Source of the DNA: Saprospiraceae bacterium
GTDB taxonomy: Bacteria; Bacteroidota; Bacteroidia; Chitinophagales; Saprospiraceae
NCBI GenBank assembly: GCA_013001595.1
Contig: JABDMH010000056.1
Span: forward strand, 62,001 to 126,000
Reading direction: 5' to 3'
DNA length: 64,000 nt
Shown: piece after piece, positions 17,793-26,410 of the stretch
Position numbering within the stretch: the first letter of the stretch is position 1
Layout of the letters: each line of letters begins with the position of its first letter
The notes under the pieces: model-generated
Told to the model about the DNA's origin: nothing
The model's input: the letters and a program-made list of their open reading frames with translations, nothing else
The model's database searches: none
Position numbers and translations under genes: made by a program

Positions 17793-20387
17793 ATGTTCAA
17801 ACTATCATTCAAAAGATGGAAACTTATACTACTACACGGATTTTTGGCTGGATTTTTTGTAGGATGTGACACTGGCGAAATATTCCCTTCAGATAATGGA
17901 GAAATAAAGGTCGGTGCGGACGTTATCTACCCAAAATTTAGAAAGTGGACCAGTCCTTCCCAAGGGGAAGAGGCCGCGTTCAATTCTCCTAGTTTTGAGT
18001 GGCCTTTAGCAAAGCATCAGCCAAATTATGACATTAGGTTGTCTTCGAAAACTGATTTTTCTGAGAATCTGATTGAGAAAAGGGCTATTCCATTTGCCAT
18101 ATACAATCCACATCAAAAGCTGAAGTCCGGCATGTGGTATTGGCAGTATCGCGAAGCCGGAAAGAAATGGCATGGCATTGATTCATTTATCATCTCTGGA
18201 GCGACAAGAGAATTTGTCACCCCCCATGTCGATGAAATCCTCAAGCATATCTCAGCAGACCATCCCCGGGTTTTTATCGAAAAGAGTCAATTGATGAAAC
18301 TTAGGGCACGTGCTATTGACTACGGGGAAACTGCCGCAATTTTGGAAGAGGCCAACCATCTTTTAAGTGAGGTCGTACCTAATGAGAATACTGCAGTACC
18401 TAGGCATGCTGGTAAAAATAAATACGAGGACTCGATGATTGCACAATCTGCAAGCAAGGCATTGGGATGGCGGGTGTTTCGCTCACTTAATTCTTTTTCT
18501 CAGGCATATATCCTGACAGGAGACAAAAAGTACTACCATGCAGCAAAAAAATGGATGGTCGAAATTGCTAATTGGGATCCAAGAGGAGTGACACATTTGT
18601 CGAACTTTGGAGACTCCGGAATCATGACAAGTCTAGCTTTGGCCCTTGACACCTTTTGGGATTTATTAGCAGAAGAGGAGCGGGAAAAGATGATAAAACA
18701 GTCTTCCGTGCGAGCGGATAATTTCTATCAGCTGTGGAGAGGAAGAGTTGAAAGTAGGTCTTCTTCCATGCATGTTTGGCAACACATTTTGCATCAACTG
18801 TTTCAGACTACTGTGGCCCTTGCCGGAGAGATTCCACACACAGATGAATGGATGGCATATATCTATGAACTGTGGATTGCCCAGTTTCCCAAGATGGGAG
18901 AAAAAGATGGAGCTTGGTTTAACGGCATCGGCTATTTTGGGATGAATGCCTTAACCATTTACGATATGTCGACGAGTCTGAGTGAATTAAGTGGCGTCGA
19001 TTTTCAATGGTCTGATTGGTTTCGGAATAGTCCCCGATGGATAATGTATGCCTTTCCCCCTAATAGTGTGGGAGATGGGTTTGGTAATGATGGCGATAAA
19101 TATTGGTATCCTCCCATGAAGTACGCAGGATATACAGATGCTGCTGCTAGAATGTTCAAAAGTCCATATGGTGCCTGGTACGCAAAACAAGTTTGCAAAG
19201 GACTGGATCAGAATATTGCCGCAGATGAGGAATTTCGATGGTTCAGGATCCTGCGAACAAATAAATATTCGCTGCCTGAAATAGCAACAGAGTTTGATTT
19301 TTCACAGTCGGCTCATTTCCCTGATGTTGGTGTTTCATATATGCATACCTCGCTGGAGGACATCCAAAGCAATTTGATGCTATCTGCCACAAGTAGTCCC
19401 TTCGGTTCAAATGGCCATGCACATGCCGAACAGAATAATTTCAACATCGCTTATGGAGGTATGCGCCTTTTTTATAATTCTGGTTACCGTCCCAAGATGC
19501 AAGATCCTCACCATCAAGGCTGGCATAAGCATACCCGTGGGCACAACGGAATTTTGATTGATGGCAATGGACAGCCTTTTGATGCCGGAGCATATGGTTG
19601 GATGCCACGCTTTCTACATGGTAAGCAGATTTCGTATGCAGTGGGTGATGCCTCTAATGCTTATTCTGCTGCAGATTTGAAATCTGTTGATCATGGTTTA
19701 AGGCATTTCAGAAGGCATTATTTGATGCTTCGTCCATCAACAATAGTTATTTATGATGAGTTGAAAGCAGATCATTCTGCTGAATGGACCTGGTTGCTAC
19801 ACAGTGATAGAGAGATAGGAGTCGATCCTATTAATAAATCGATCGTTGCCGAAAATGAATTGGCCAATGCTTTGGCCTATCTTTATTCCTCAACAGCGCT
19901 TGATTTTTCTGTTGCTGATACTTTCAGTATCCCAGCCAGAAATTGGAACAGGAAAGTTGATCAGAATGGAAATCTGATTGATTTTGTTGATCAATGGCAT
20001 TTTTCTGGTAGAACTAAGGAGAAGAAACCTAGCATGCGCTACATGGCAATAATTCAGGTCTTACCAAAATCAGGAGGGGCAGATTTTGAACGGGTATTTT
20101 TTAATAGAAGCAGCTATACCTATAAAGTAGGAGATTGGAACATACAAGCTGAAATGGATGCAATGGAACCCGCCTGTATTAGAGTATGGAATACTGACCA
20201 CAGTGCTTCGCTGGTTTCAGGAGGTAGTCTCGTTCACCAAGGAAAAACCCACATAGGTAAGCACATTGGTAGCTCAAAATTACTAGAACTGATTAATGGG
20301 AAATCATTTTTTCAAGAGGTCATCGATGAAATCCCGGTTTCTATCCGTAAAGCAATAAGTAGAGGTAGGAAAAAGAACGCAGACTGA
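17793..20387 (+). CDS. Heparinase II/III-like polysaccharide lyase lipoprotein
   Basis: An 864-residue predicted lyase. The N-terminal lipoprotein signal ends in the lipobox FVGC (about C25). Next come a DUF4962-type N-terminal segment with fibronectin-like strands (SGMWYWQYREAGKKW) and an alpha-helical toroid (about residues 160-500). The heparinase II/III beta-sandwich contains SPFGSNGHAHAEQNNFNI, carrying catalytic-type His/Asn residues, then GHNGILIDGNGQPF and HYLMLRPSTIVIYDEL. Relatives cleave uronic-acid-containing polysaccharides such as alginate or glycosaminoglycans by beta-elimination; the exact substrate is unknown. Last gene of the plus-strand glycan run. Confidence 0.9.
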   Translation: MFKLSFKRWKLILLHGFLAGFFVGCDTGEIFPSDNGEIKVGADVIYPKFRKWTSPSQGEEAAFNSPSFEWPLAKHQPNYDIRLSSKTDFSENLIEKRAIPFAIYNPHQKLKSGMWYWQYREAGKKWHGIDSFIISGATREFVTPHVDEILKHISADHPRVFIEKSQLMKLRARAIDYGETAAILEEANHLLSEVVPNENTAVPRHAGKNKYEDSMIAQSASKALGWRVFRSLNSFSQAYILTGDKKYYHAAKKWMVEIANWDPRGVTHLSNFGDSGIMTSLALALDTFWDLLAEEEREKMIKQSSVRADNFYQLWRGRVESRSSSMHVWQHILHQLFQTTVALAGEIPHTDEWMAYIYELWIAQFPKMGEKDGAWFNGIGYFGMNALTIYDMSTSLSELSGVDFQWSDWFRNSPRWIMYAFPPNSVGDGFGNDGDKYWYPPMKYAGYTDAAARMFKSPYGAWYAKQVCKGLDQNIAADEEFRWFRILRTNKYSLPEIATEFDFSQSAHFPDVGVSYMHTSLEDIQSNLMLSATSSPFGSNGHAHAEQNNFNIAYGGMRLFYNSGYRPKMQDPHHQGWHKHTRGHNGILIDGNGQPFDAGAYGWMPRFLHGKQISYAVGDASNAYSAADLKSVDHGLRHFRRHYLMLRPSTIVIYDELKADHSAEWTWLLHSDREIGVDPINKSIVAENELANALAYLYSSTALDFSVADTFSIPARNWNRKVDQNGNLIDFVDQWHFSGRTKEKKPSMRYMAIIQVLPKSGGADFERVFFNRSSYTYKVGDWNIQAEMDAMEPACIRVWNTDHSASLVSGGSLVHQGKTHIGKHIGSSKLLELINGKSFFQEVIDEIPVSIRKAISRGRKKNAD

Positions 20388-20541
20388 CTTTTACAAATTA
20401 TCGATACTTTGGCAAATTAAGCGACGATGATTATTCGGGAGCGAGGTAGAATCTCGGTCTTCGTGAATGATGTTAAACCCTTTTACTTGAGAAAAATAGG
20501 CTGGATTTGCCAAGATCTATTGTTGCCAGGATTCCATCATA

Positions 20542-21531
20542 ATGATTATGATAGAACACAAAGAAATTGATAAGGCTGTGGAGGTTTTAGCTCCTCACCT
20601 AGTCTATACTCCCATGAGATCTTATACTGCAATGAGTGATGCATGTGGTCTGGAGGTCTATACAAAACTGGAATTACGGCAAAAAAGTGGATCTTTTAAG
20701 GCCAGAGGAGCGTTTTTTCTAATGCTTTCCATTCCCGAATCGGAGCGGAAAAGGGCTTTTTTCGCAGCAGCATCTACCGGAAACCATGCAATTGCTTTTT
20801 GTACAGCCCTTCAAGAGTTGGGATTAAAGGGTATGGTTTTCTTGCCAAGATCTATATCACCTGCCAAATTGAGCTTGATTGCTCAATTTGAAATCCCATA
20901 CCAATTGGTGGGAAATTCAAGTCTTGATGCCGAGCTGCATTGTCGTGCAGAGTCGACTAAGCATGGATATATAGTAGTTCCTCCCTATAATGATCCCCGT
21001 ATTATCGTAGGTCAAGGTACGGTGGCGGTCGAGATCTTGGATCAATTATCTGGAATCGATGTGGTCGTCGTACCTGTAGGCGGGGGTGGGCTGATTAGTG
21101 GTGTAGCAACATACTTAAAGGCTTGTAAGCCATCAGTGCACATAATCGGTTGCCAACCAAAGATGAGTCCAGAAATGGTGCGGTCAATACAAAGTGGCCA
21201 AATTCTGACTGAAGATATCAGTGGCCCTACACTTTCAGATGGCACAGCTGGAGGTTTGGAAGAGGGTTCTTTAACATTTAGCATTTGTCAGCAACTAGTA
21301 GATGAGTGGTGCTTGGTCAGTGAGCATGAGATTGCAGTAGAAATATCCAATTATCATGCATCCTCGGGATCCTTTATTGAAGGATCTGCTGCGTTACCTC
21401 TGGCCTGCATTCGCAAACGAGCCAAAGAGTGGTCAGGTAAGAAAGCACTAGCCATCTTAACGGGCAACCGACTGAATCGCGAAAGATATATTCAAATGAT
21501 CAGTAGTTCAGATTGGACTAATATTCTCTAG
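20542..21531 (+). CDS. PLP-dependent threonine/serine dehydratase family enzyme
   Basis: A 329-residue fold-type II PLP enzyme. The cofactor lysine is in SGSFKARGA (about K53), and the phosphate-binding glycine loop is VPVGGGGLISG. It lacks the C-terminal ACT regulatory domain of biosynthetic IlvA, so it fits catabolic threonine/serine dehydratase, serine racemase or EutB-like hydroxyectoine dehydratase. Two in-frame ATGs at 20542 and 20548 are possible starts. It converges on the FAD oxidoreductase with overlapping stop codons (21528-21531). Confidence 0.88.
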   Translation: MIMIEHKEIDKAVEVLAPHLVYTPMRSYTAMSDACGLEVYTKLELRQKSGSFKARGAFFLMLSIPESERKRAFFAAASTGNHAIAFCTALQELGLKGMVFLPRSISPAKLSLIAQFEIPYQLVGNSSLDAELHCRAESTKHGYIVVPPYNDPRIIVGQGTVAVEILDQLSGIDVVVVPVGGGGLISGVATYLKACKPSVHIIGCQPKMSPEMVRSIQSGQILTEDISGPTLSDGTAGGLEEGSLTFSICQQLVDEWCLVSEHEIAVEISNYHASSGSFIEGSAALPLACIRKRAKEWSGKKALAILTGNRLNRERYIQMISSSDWTNIL

Positions 21532-22874
21532 TGCTTGACGCCCAATTGATGCTCCAGTCTATCAGGCAAATGACTCTTTACCCATGTCATGTAGTCTCCC
21601 CGATAGCCTGCCCGCTCATGGTGTCTTTTTATATGATCCTGTATCACTTTTTGACTTGCAGGCGATACTTGACAGTTACGAATCTCCTCAGTGATTGCGG
21701 TGACGGCTGAGCCGATGCGATCGGCAACTTCTTGGTCAGGCTCTCCCGAAGCATGACCTAAATAGCCCTCAATCACGTTTTTAGAAATCTCCCTACCATG
21801 TGCCAAAGACTCTTTGATATTTCCCCTTCCGGTCACGGTGTTCCCCAGGGCAAAGACCCTGGTGTACCCTGCAATGCGACAATAGACTTCATCTTCTACG
21901 TCGTATGTCTGGCCCTTTGTCGGAATGCCAGGAATGTGATCTGGGATGCTACCAATGGATGAAATCACGTAAGAGCATCGTACTTCCTTTTTTGAATCAG
22001 GGACCGGCACTACCCGACCATTTTCGACTTTAGTACCTTGGAAAACCAGTCCAACCAACCGATCGTTTTCCACGATTTTGTCCACAGGCATATGCAAAGG
22101 TTCCATTTTGAATAGATACTTAGATCTATAGTTGTTCAGGATCTTCTCTTGCACCATCTGCACTTTAGCCAGCTCTTCCGGTGTATTTGCTGGAGAGGGT
22201 GACAAGGGCATATCTTTGATCCTGCGGCGATAGTAAAGCGTACAGCCCTGGATGCCGAGGTCCTCGAGGGTGAGATCAAGACTTGCAAGAACCTTGGCTA
22301 TGCTCCGATCTAATTTAAACATGTCTATTTCATGACCGAGTTTGGTCAATGCCTTCTCTACAAGTTCGAACATGATCACCTTAGCAACGTCTAATGAGGC
22401 CAATCCACCACCCACAATAACCATATTGTCTTTTATCTCATAGACCTCTCCTGCATAATTCTGTTCATGTTTGTGATTGTACCAATAGATAAATGGGTTC
22501 TGATAAACCAGACCCTTACCTATGTATTGATTAATACCTGGAATCGGTAGGGGGCGATCTTTCCAGGCTCCTATGGCCAATAAGATTGCACAAAACCCCC
22601 AGGAGGTGACCTCTTCGAATGAAATATCCCTACCTAATTTGGTCAATGGTACATACGTGACCAAAGGATGGCTTAGCTTTTCATTAATGCGATTCTCCTC
22701 CTTGTCCCTCAATTTGGAATGCCATTTCGGTAGGCCGTCCTCGATCTTGCCATAGGGCAGTGCATTTTGATCAAATACGATAGATGAAACGCCCCTTTGT
22801 GCCAATTGATATGCAGCCTCCGATCCTGATACAGCACCACCAAAGATCGCTACCAAATGTTTAGGGGAGGACAT
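21528..22874 (-). CDS. FAD/NAD(P)-binding oxidoreductase of the Kor operon
   Basis: A 448-residue two-dinucleotide-fold flavoprotein related to the small subunit of glutamate synthase and to adrenodoxin reductase-like ferredoxin:NADP reductases. The FAD fold starts AIFGGAVSGSEAA, and the NAD(P) fold has MVIVGGGLASLDVAKV. A late motif, TRVFALGNTVTGRGN, fits the FAD-binding GD-type segment with an asparagine. It is the last gene of the ferredoxin-KorA-KorB operon (18-nt gap), so it probably moves electrons between reduced ferredoxin and NAD(P)H. The partner assignment is inferred from context. Confidence 0.85.
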   Translation of the reverse strand: MSSPKHLVAIFGGAVSGSEAAYQLAQRGVSSIVFDQNALPYGKIEDGLPKWHSKLRDKEENRINEKLSHPLVTYVPLTKLGRDISFEEVTSWGFCAILLAIGAWKDRPLPIPGINQYIGKGLVYQNPFIYWYNHKHEQNYAGEVYEIKDNMVIVGGGLASLDVAKVIMFELVEKALTKLGHEIDMFKLDRSIAKVLASLDLTLEDLGIQGCTLYYRRRIKDMPLSPSPANTPEELAKVQMVQEKILNNYRSKYLFKMEPLHMPVDKIVENDRLVGLVFQGTKVENGRVVPVPDSKKEVRCSYVISSIGSIPDHIPGIPTKGQTYDVEDEVYCRIAGYTRVFALGNTVTGRGNIKESLAHGREISKNVIEGYLGHASGEPDQEVADRIGSAVTAITEEIRNCQVSPASQKVIQDHIKRHHERAGYRGDYMTWVKSHLPDRLEHQLGVKH

Positions 22875-22892
22875 GCTTATGTGTTTTACAAG

Positions 22893-23942
22893 TTATTGAA
22901 TATGCCATGTTTTGGTACCAGCAATCATTTCATCCAGGTCCATACTTTTCGATTCACTTGCTTCTTCAATTTGCATAAAAAGTTGCGATTCGTATGTGGG
23001 TCGATCTTCCTGATAGATCACACCAAAAGGTCTAGGCAAGGCACCCGTCTCTTTTGGATCATCGAAAAATCTGGTCAGCATAGAGGCCTTGAAAATGTCA
23101 TGCTCATCATGAATCCACAAATCATCCACCGTGTACTTACCTGCAGTTAAATCAACGATTTCAGGTCTAAGACCGTCAATACGGATACCTTTCTTTGACT
23201 CTTTTCCGAAAACCATTGGCTGGTTGTGTTCTAGAAATACGCAGGTATCCAATTTGGTCGCTTTATCCGTGAACGCAAAGAAAGCACCATCATTAAAGAT
23301 GTTACAATTCTGATATATTTCTAGGAAGGAGGTGCCTTTGTGTTCGTGGCATCGATGCAACATCTGTTTCAAATGCTTTGGATCTCGATCCATTGATCTA
23401 GCAACGAAAGTGGCGCTGGAACCCATGGCAAAAGCAGATGGATTTACCGGAAAATCGATCGAACCCATAGGGGTTGACTTGGTGCGCTTGTTTACCTCAG
23501 AGGTGGGTGAATATTGTCCTTTCGTTAATCCATAGATTTGATTATTAAAAATCAATATGTTCAAATCAAAATTTCTCCTCAATAAATGCATCAGGTGATT
23601 ACCGCCGATCGAAAAGCCATCACCATCACCAGAAATAACCCACACATCAAGCTCTGGATTGGCTAGTTTTAAGCCGGAGGCAAAAGCAGGAGCGCGTCCA
23701 TGGATAGAGTGCATACCATAAGTCTCCATATAATATGGAAACCGAGATGAGCAACCTATCCCAGAGATAACAGCGACATCGTCCTTGTTCAGGCCAAGCT
23801 CAGCAAATACCGATTGGATTTGCTTGAGTATGGAATAGTCTCCACAGCCAGGACACCAGCGCACATCTTGATCAGAGGCAAAGTCTTTGGCTTTAAGAAC
23901 CACAGGTTGTCCATTTCCGGAGGCAGGTGGATTCGTACTCAT
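22893..23942 (-). CDS. korB: 2-oxoacid:ferredoxin oxidoreductase, beta subunit
   Basis: TPP-binding subunit of a 2-oxoacid:ferredoxin oxidoreductase, most like 2-oxoglutarate oxidoreductase. The N-terminal DVRWCPGCGDYSI carries cysteines for the iron-sulfur cluster. The TPP/Mg motif is WVISGDGDGFSIGGNH, followed by ILIFNNQIYGLTKGQ and SPTSE. At 349 residues it is the normal KorB length. It lies 5 nt downstream of korA. The reaction converts 2-oxoglutarate and CoA to succinyl-CoA and CO2 while reducing ferredoxin; the substrate is inferred from family resemblance. Confidence 0.92.
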   Translation of the reverse strand: MSTNPPASGNGQPVVLKAKDFASDQDVRWCPGCGDYSILKQIQSVFAELGLNKDDVAVISGIGCSSRFPYYMETYGMHSIHGRAPAFASGLKLANPELDVWVISGDGDGFSIGGNHLMHLLRRNFDLNILIFNNQIYGLTKGQYSPTSEVNKRTKSTPMGSIDFPVNPSAFAMGSSATFVARSMDRDPKHLKQMLHRCHEHKGTSFLEIYQNCNIFNDGAFFAFTDKATKLDTCVFLEHNQPMVFGKESKKGIRIDGLRPEIVDLTAGKYTVDDLWIHDEHDIFKASMLTRFFDDPKETGALPRPFGVIYQEDRPTYESQLFMQIEEASESKSMDLDEMIAGTKTWHIQ

Positions 23943-23947
23943 AATAG

Positions 23948-25795
23948 TTATGTTTCTAAGATTTCTAACACAGCATGCTCCAACTCAGATTTTGAGATGG
24001 GCATACCTTGAATTTTATTGTACTGCTTTACATCGATCAGATATTTATCTCGAATCAAAGATGACAGTTGCCCATTGTTCAACTCTGGAATCAGTACGTG
24101 TTTGTAGCTTCTCAATATTCTATCGAGATTCCTAGGGAAGGGTTTGATATGGCGCAAGTGAGCATGCGCAATCATATGCCCTTGGGATAGCATCTTATCA
24201 ACCACACTGTGAATGGTACCGTAGGTGCTGCCCCAACCTAATATGAGTAGGTCTCCTTGTTCCAGGCCTGATACAATCTGGAGTTCAGGGATGAACTCGG
24301 CAATTTTTTCAATGCGCTCCTCCCTGATCTTTACCATATATTCATGATTAGCAGGATCGTAGGAAACACTTCCAGTATTGGCTTCTTTTTCCAAACCTCC
24401 GATGCGGTGCGCTAATCCCGGGGTTCCAGGAATGGCCCAAGACCTTACCAATTTTTCATCGCGCTTATAAGGCAGATATACTTCATCATTGTCAGAGGAC
24501 TTTTTAGCAAAGTTTACCTCGATAGGTGGAATATCACTTGCCTTAGGAAATTTCCAAGGTTCCAAGCTATTGGCAATATATCCATCACTTAGCAGCACCA
24601 CTGGAGTCATATGTTGCAAGGCGATGCGACATGCCTCAATGGCGGTTTCGAAACAATCGCCAGGAGAACATGCAGCCAATACGGGTACTGGTGACTCACC
24701 ATTTCGGCCATACATAGCTTGCAATAAATCTGACTGTTCCGTCTTCGTTGGCAGACCTGTGGAAGGCCCGCCTCTTTGGATATTACATATTATTAACGGA
24801 AGCTCCAGAATCATGGCCAGTCCGAGCGCTTCCCCCTTGAGCGCTAAGCCCGGTCCTGATGTGCCAGTTACACCGAGATTGCCACCATAGGCAGCCCCGA
24901 TCGCCGAGCAAACGGCAGCAATTTCATCCTCAGCTTGAAAAGTCTTTACCCCAAAATGCTTGTAGGCTGCTAAGCCATGTAAAATGTCTGAAGCTGGAGT
25001 GATTGGGTAAGAACCATAGAAAAGTGGCAGACCACTTTTTTGGGATGCAGTAACTAAGCCCATGACCAATGCCTCATTGCCCATCACACCTCGATAGGTA
25101 CCTGGTTCGAGGGGAGCAGGTTTTACTTCAAATTGGCCAGAAAATGTTTCTGTTGTCTCTCCAAAATGATACCCAGCTTTTAGCACAGAAACATTAGCAT
25201 CGAGGATTTCTTGCTTCTTGGAAAACTTAGAAGTAAGAAATTCGATGGTCTCCACCATGTCTCGATTGTAGCGCCAATAAAGGAACCCCAATACGAACAT
25301 GTTCTTACAACGCTCTTGCTCCTTAGTACCTAGTCCCGAATCTACCAGACACTCTCTAGTGAGTTTGGTGATGGGCATCTTAAATACCTGATAGTCACCC
25401 AATGCTTCTTCACTAATGGGATTTTCACCATCAGCATATTTGGCCAGTCTGAGATTCCTTTTATCAAAACCATCCGAATTGATGATGATGGTACCATTGG
25501 GCTTTAACCTATTTAAGTTCGTTTTCAAGGCTGCCGCATTCATGGCCACAAGTACATCATAGGTGTCGCCTGGTGTAAATATTTTTGTACTTCCGAATTG
25601 TATTTGGAATCCAGAAACTCCTGGGAGGGTGCCTGCTGGAGCTCGTATTTCGGCGGGAAAATCAGGATAGGTAGCTAAATCACTGCCCGTTAATGCGGTA
25701 TTGCTGGTAAATAGTCCCCCAGTCAGTTGCATGCCATCACCTGAGTCTCCGGCAAATTTTATCGTGACCTCTTCCTTTAAAATCTTGGCACTCAT
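23948..25795 (-). CDS. korA: 2-oxoacid:ferredoxin oxidoreductase, fused gamma/alpha subunit
   Basis: A 615-residue fusion. The N-terminal gamma domain (residues 1 to about 190) begins EVTIKFAGDSGDGMQLTGG. The alpha domain starts near residue 215, with GNEALVMGLVTA, YPITPASDILHGLAAY, FQAEDEIAAVCSAIGAAYGG and TGTSGPGLALKGEALGLA. The gamma-alpha fusion is the usual form in aerobic actinobacterial and Bacteroidota Kor enzymes. It forms the heterodimer with KorB next door and lies 16 nt after the ferredoxin gene. Confidence 0.93.
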   Translation of the reverse strand: MSAKILKEEVTIKFAGDSGDGMQLTGGLFTSNTALTGSDLATYPDFPAEIRAPAGTLPGVSGFQIQFGSTKIFTPGDTYDVLVAMNAAALKTNLNRLKPNGTIIINSDGFDKRNLRLAKYADGENPISEEALGDYQVFKMPITKLTRECLVDSGLGTKEQERCKNMFVLGFLYWRYNRDMVETIEFLTSKFSKKQEILDANVSVLKAGYHFGETTETFSGQFEVKPAPLEPGTYRGVMGNEALVMGLVTASQKSGLPLFYGSYPITPASDILHGLAAYKHFGVKTFQAEDEIAAVCSAIGAAYGGNLGVTGTSGPGLALKGEALGLAMILELPLIICNIQRGGPSTGLPTKTEQSDLLQAMYGRNGESPVPVLAACSPGDCFETAIEACRIALQHMTPVVLLSDGYIANSLEPWKFPKASDIPPIEVNFAKKSSDNDEVYLPYKRDEKLVRSWAIPGTPGLAHRIGGLEKEANTGSVSYDPANHEYMVKIREERIEKIAEFIPELQIVSGLEQGDLLILGWGSTYGTIHSVVDKMLSQGHMIAHAHLRHIKPFPRNLDRILRSYKHVLIPELNNGQLSSLIRDKYLIDVKQYNKIQGMPISKSELEHAVLEILET

Positions 25796-25811
25796 ATGAG
25801 ATTATGTTAGG

Positions 25812-26159
25812 TTAGAGGTGCAGGTTCTCTTTTCGTGCGAGTAACTCTTCTTCCGTATCAACATTGTCTGGATCAGGAACACAGCAATCAACTGGGCAAA
25901 CAGCTGCACATTGTGGTTCTTCATGAAAGCCCATACACTCTGTACACTTGTCTGCAGTGATGTAGTAAAAGTCCTCCGAAATAGGCTCTTGAGATGCTTC
26001 TGCATCAACCTCGCTACCATTTTTCAATGTATACGCTCCAGTAATAGAGGTTCCATCAGAAATGGACCATTCCACACCTCCCTCATATATAGCATTGTTT
26101 GGACATTCTGGTTCACATGCCCCACAATTTATACACTCATCGGTGATCATTATCGCCAT
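25812..26159 (-). CDS. 4Fe-4S dicluster ferredoxin
   Basis: A 115-residue electron carrier with two cysteine clusters. [12 protein letters not shown] near the N-terminus is a canonical CxxCxxCxxxCP. The second, [18 protein letters not shown], has the longer spacing typical of dicluster ferredoxins with an insertion. As first gene of the operon it is the likely electron acceptor of KorAB. The ATG at 26159 begins MAIMITDEC, close to family N-termini. Confidence 0.93.
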   Translation of the reverse strand: MAIMITDECINCGACEPECPNNAIYEGGVEWSISDGTSITGAYTLKNGSEVDAEASQEPISEDFYYITADKCTECMGFHEEPQCAAVCPVDCCVPDPDNVDTEEELLARKENLHL

Positions 26160-26192
26160 AGTATCATTACGTTTTATTAGTTCGTAAACGTA

Positions 26193-26218
26193 TAGCGCAC
26201 GAGTTGGCGTGCACGCTA
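26193..26218 (-). promoter_or_regulatory. Inverted repeat in the leader of the Kor operon
   Basis: TAGCGCACG and CGTGCACGCTA pair across the loop AGTTGG, with a 2-nt bulge. It lies 34-59 bases upstream of the ferredoxin ATG on the minus strand. It could be an operator or a 5' leader hairpin; which one cannot be told from sequence alone. Confidence 0.4.
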
Positions 26219-26410
26219 CATCCTAAAAATGAGAAATATAGGGAAAACCACCTAAAGAACATGTATTCCAACAACAGTTATTCCAATGGGCTTTCCCATG
26301 CTTAAGTGGAAAACTCATCTCGACCCGATTCGGTTCATTATCAGGGTGTTTAATGCATGATCAAAGAAATAATATTGTAGATTTAGATCAAACCTCAACC
26401 AAGTAGAATT

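Noticed and set aside
22857-23150. 97-codon plus-strand ORF over korB
   Set aside because: Opposite the korB C-terminus, which has clear family motifs; the antisense translation has none.
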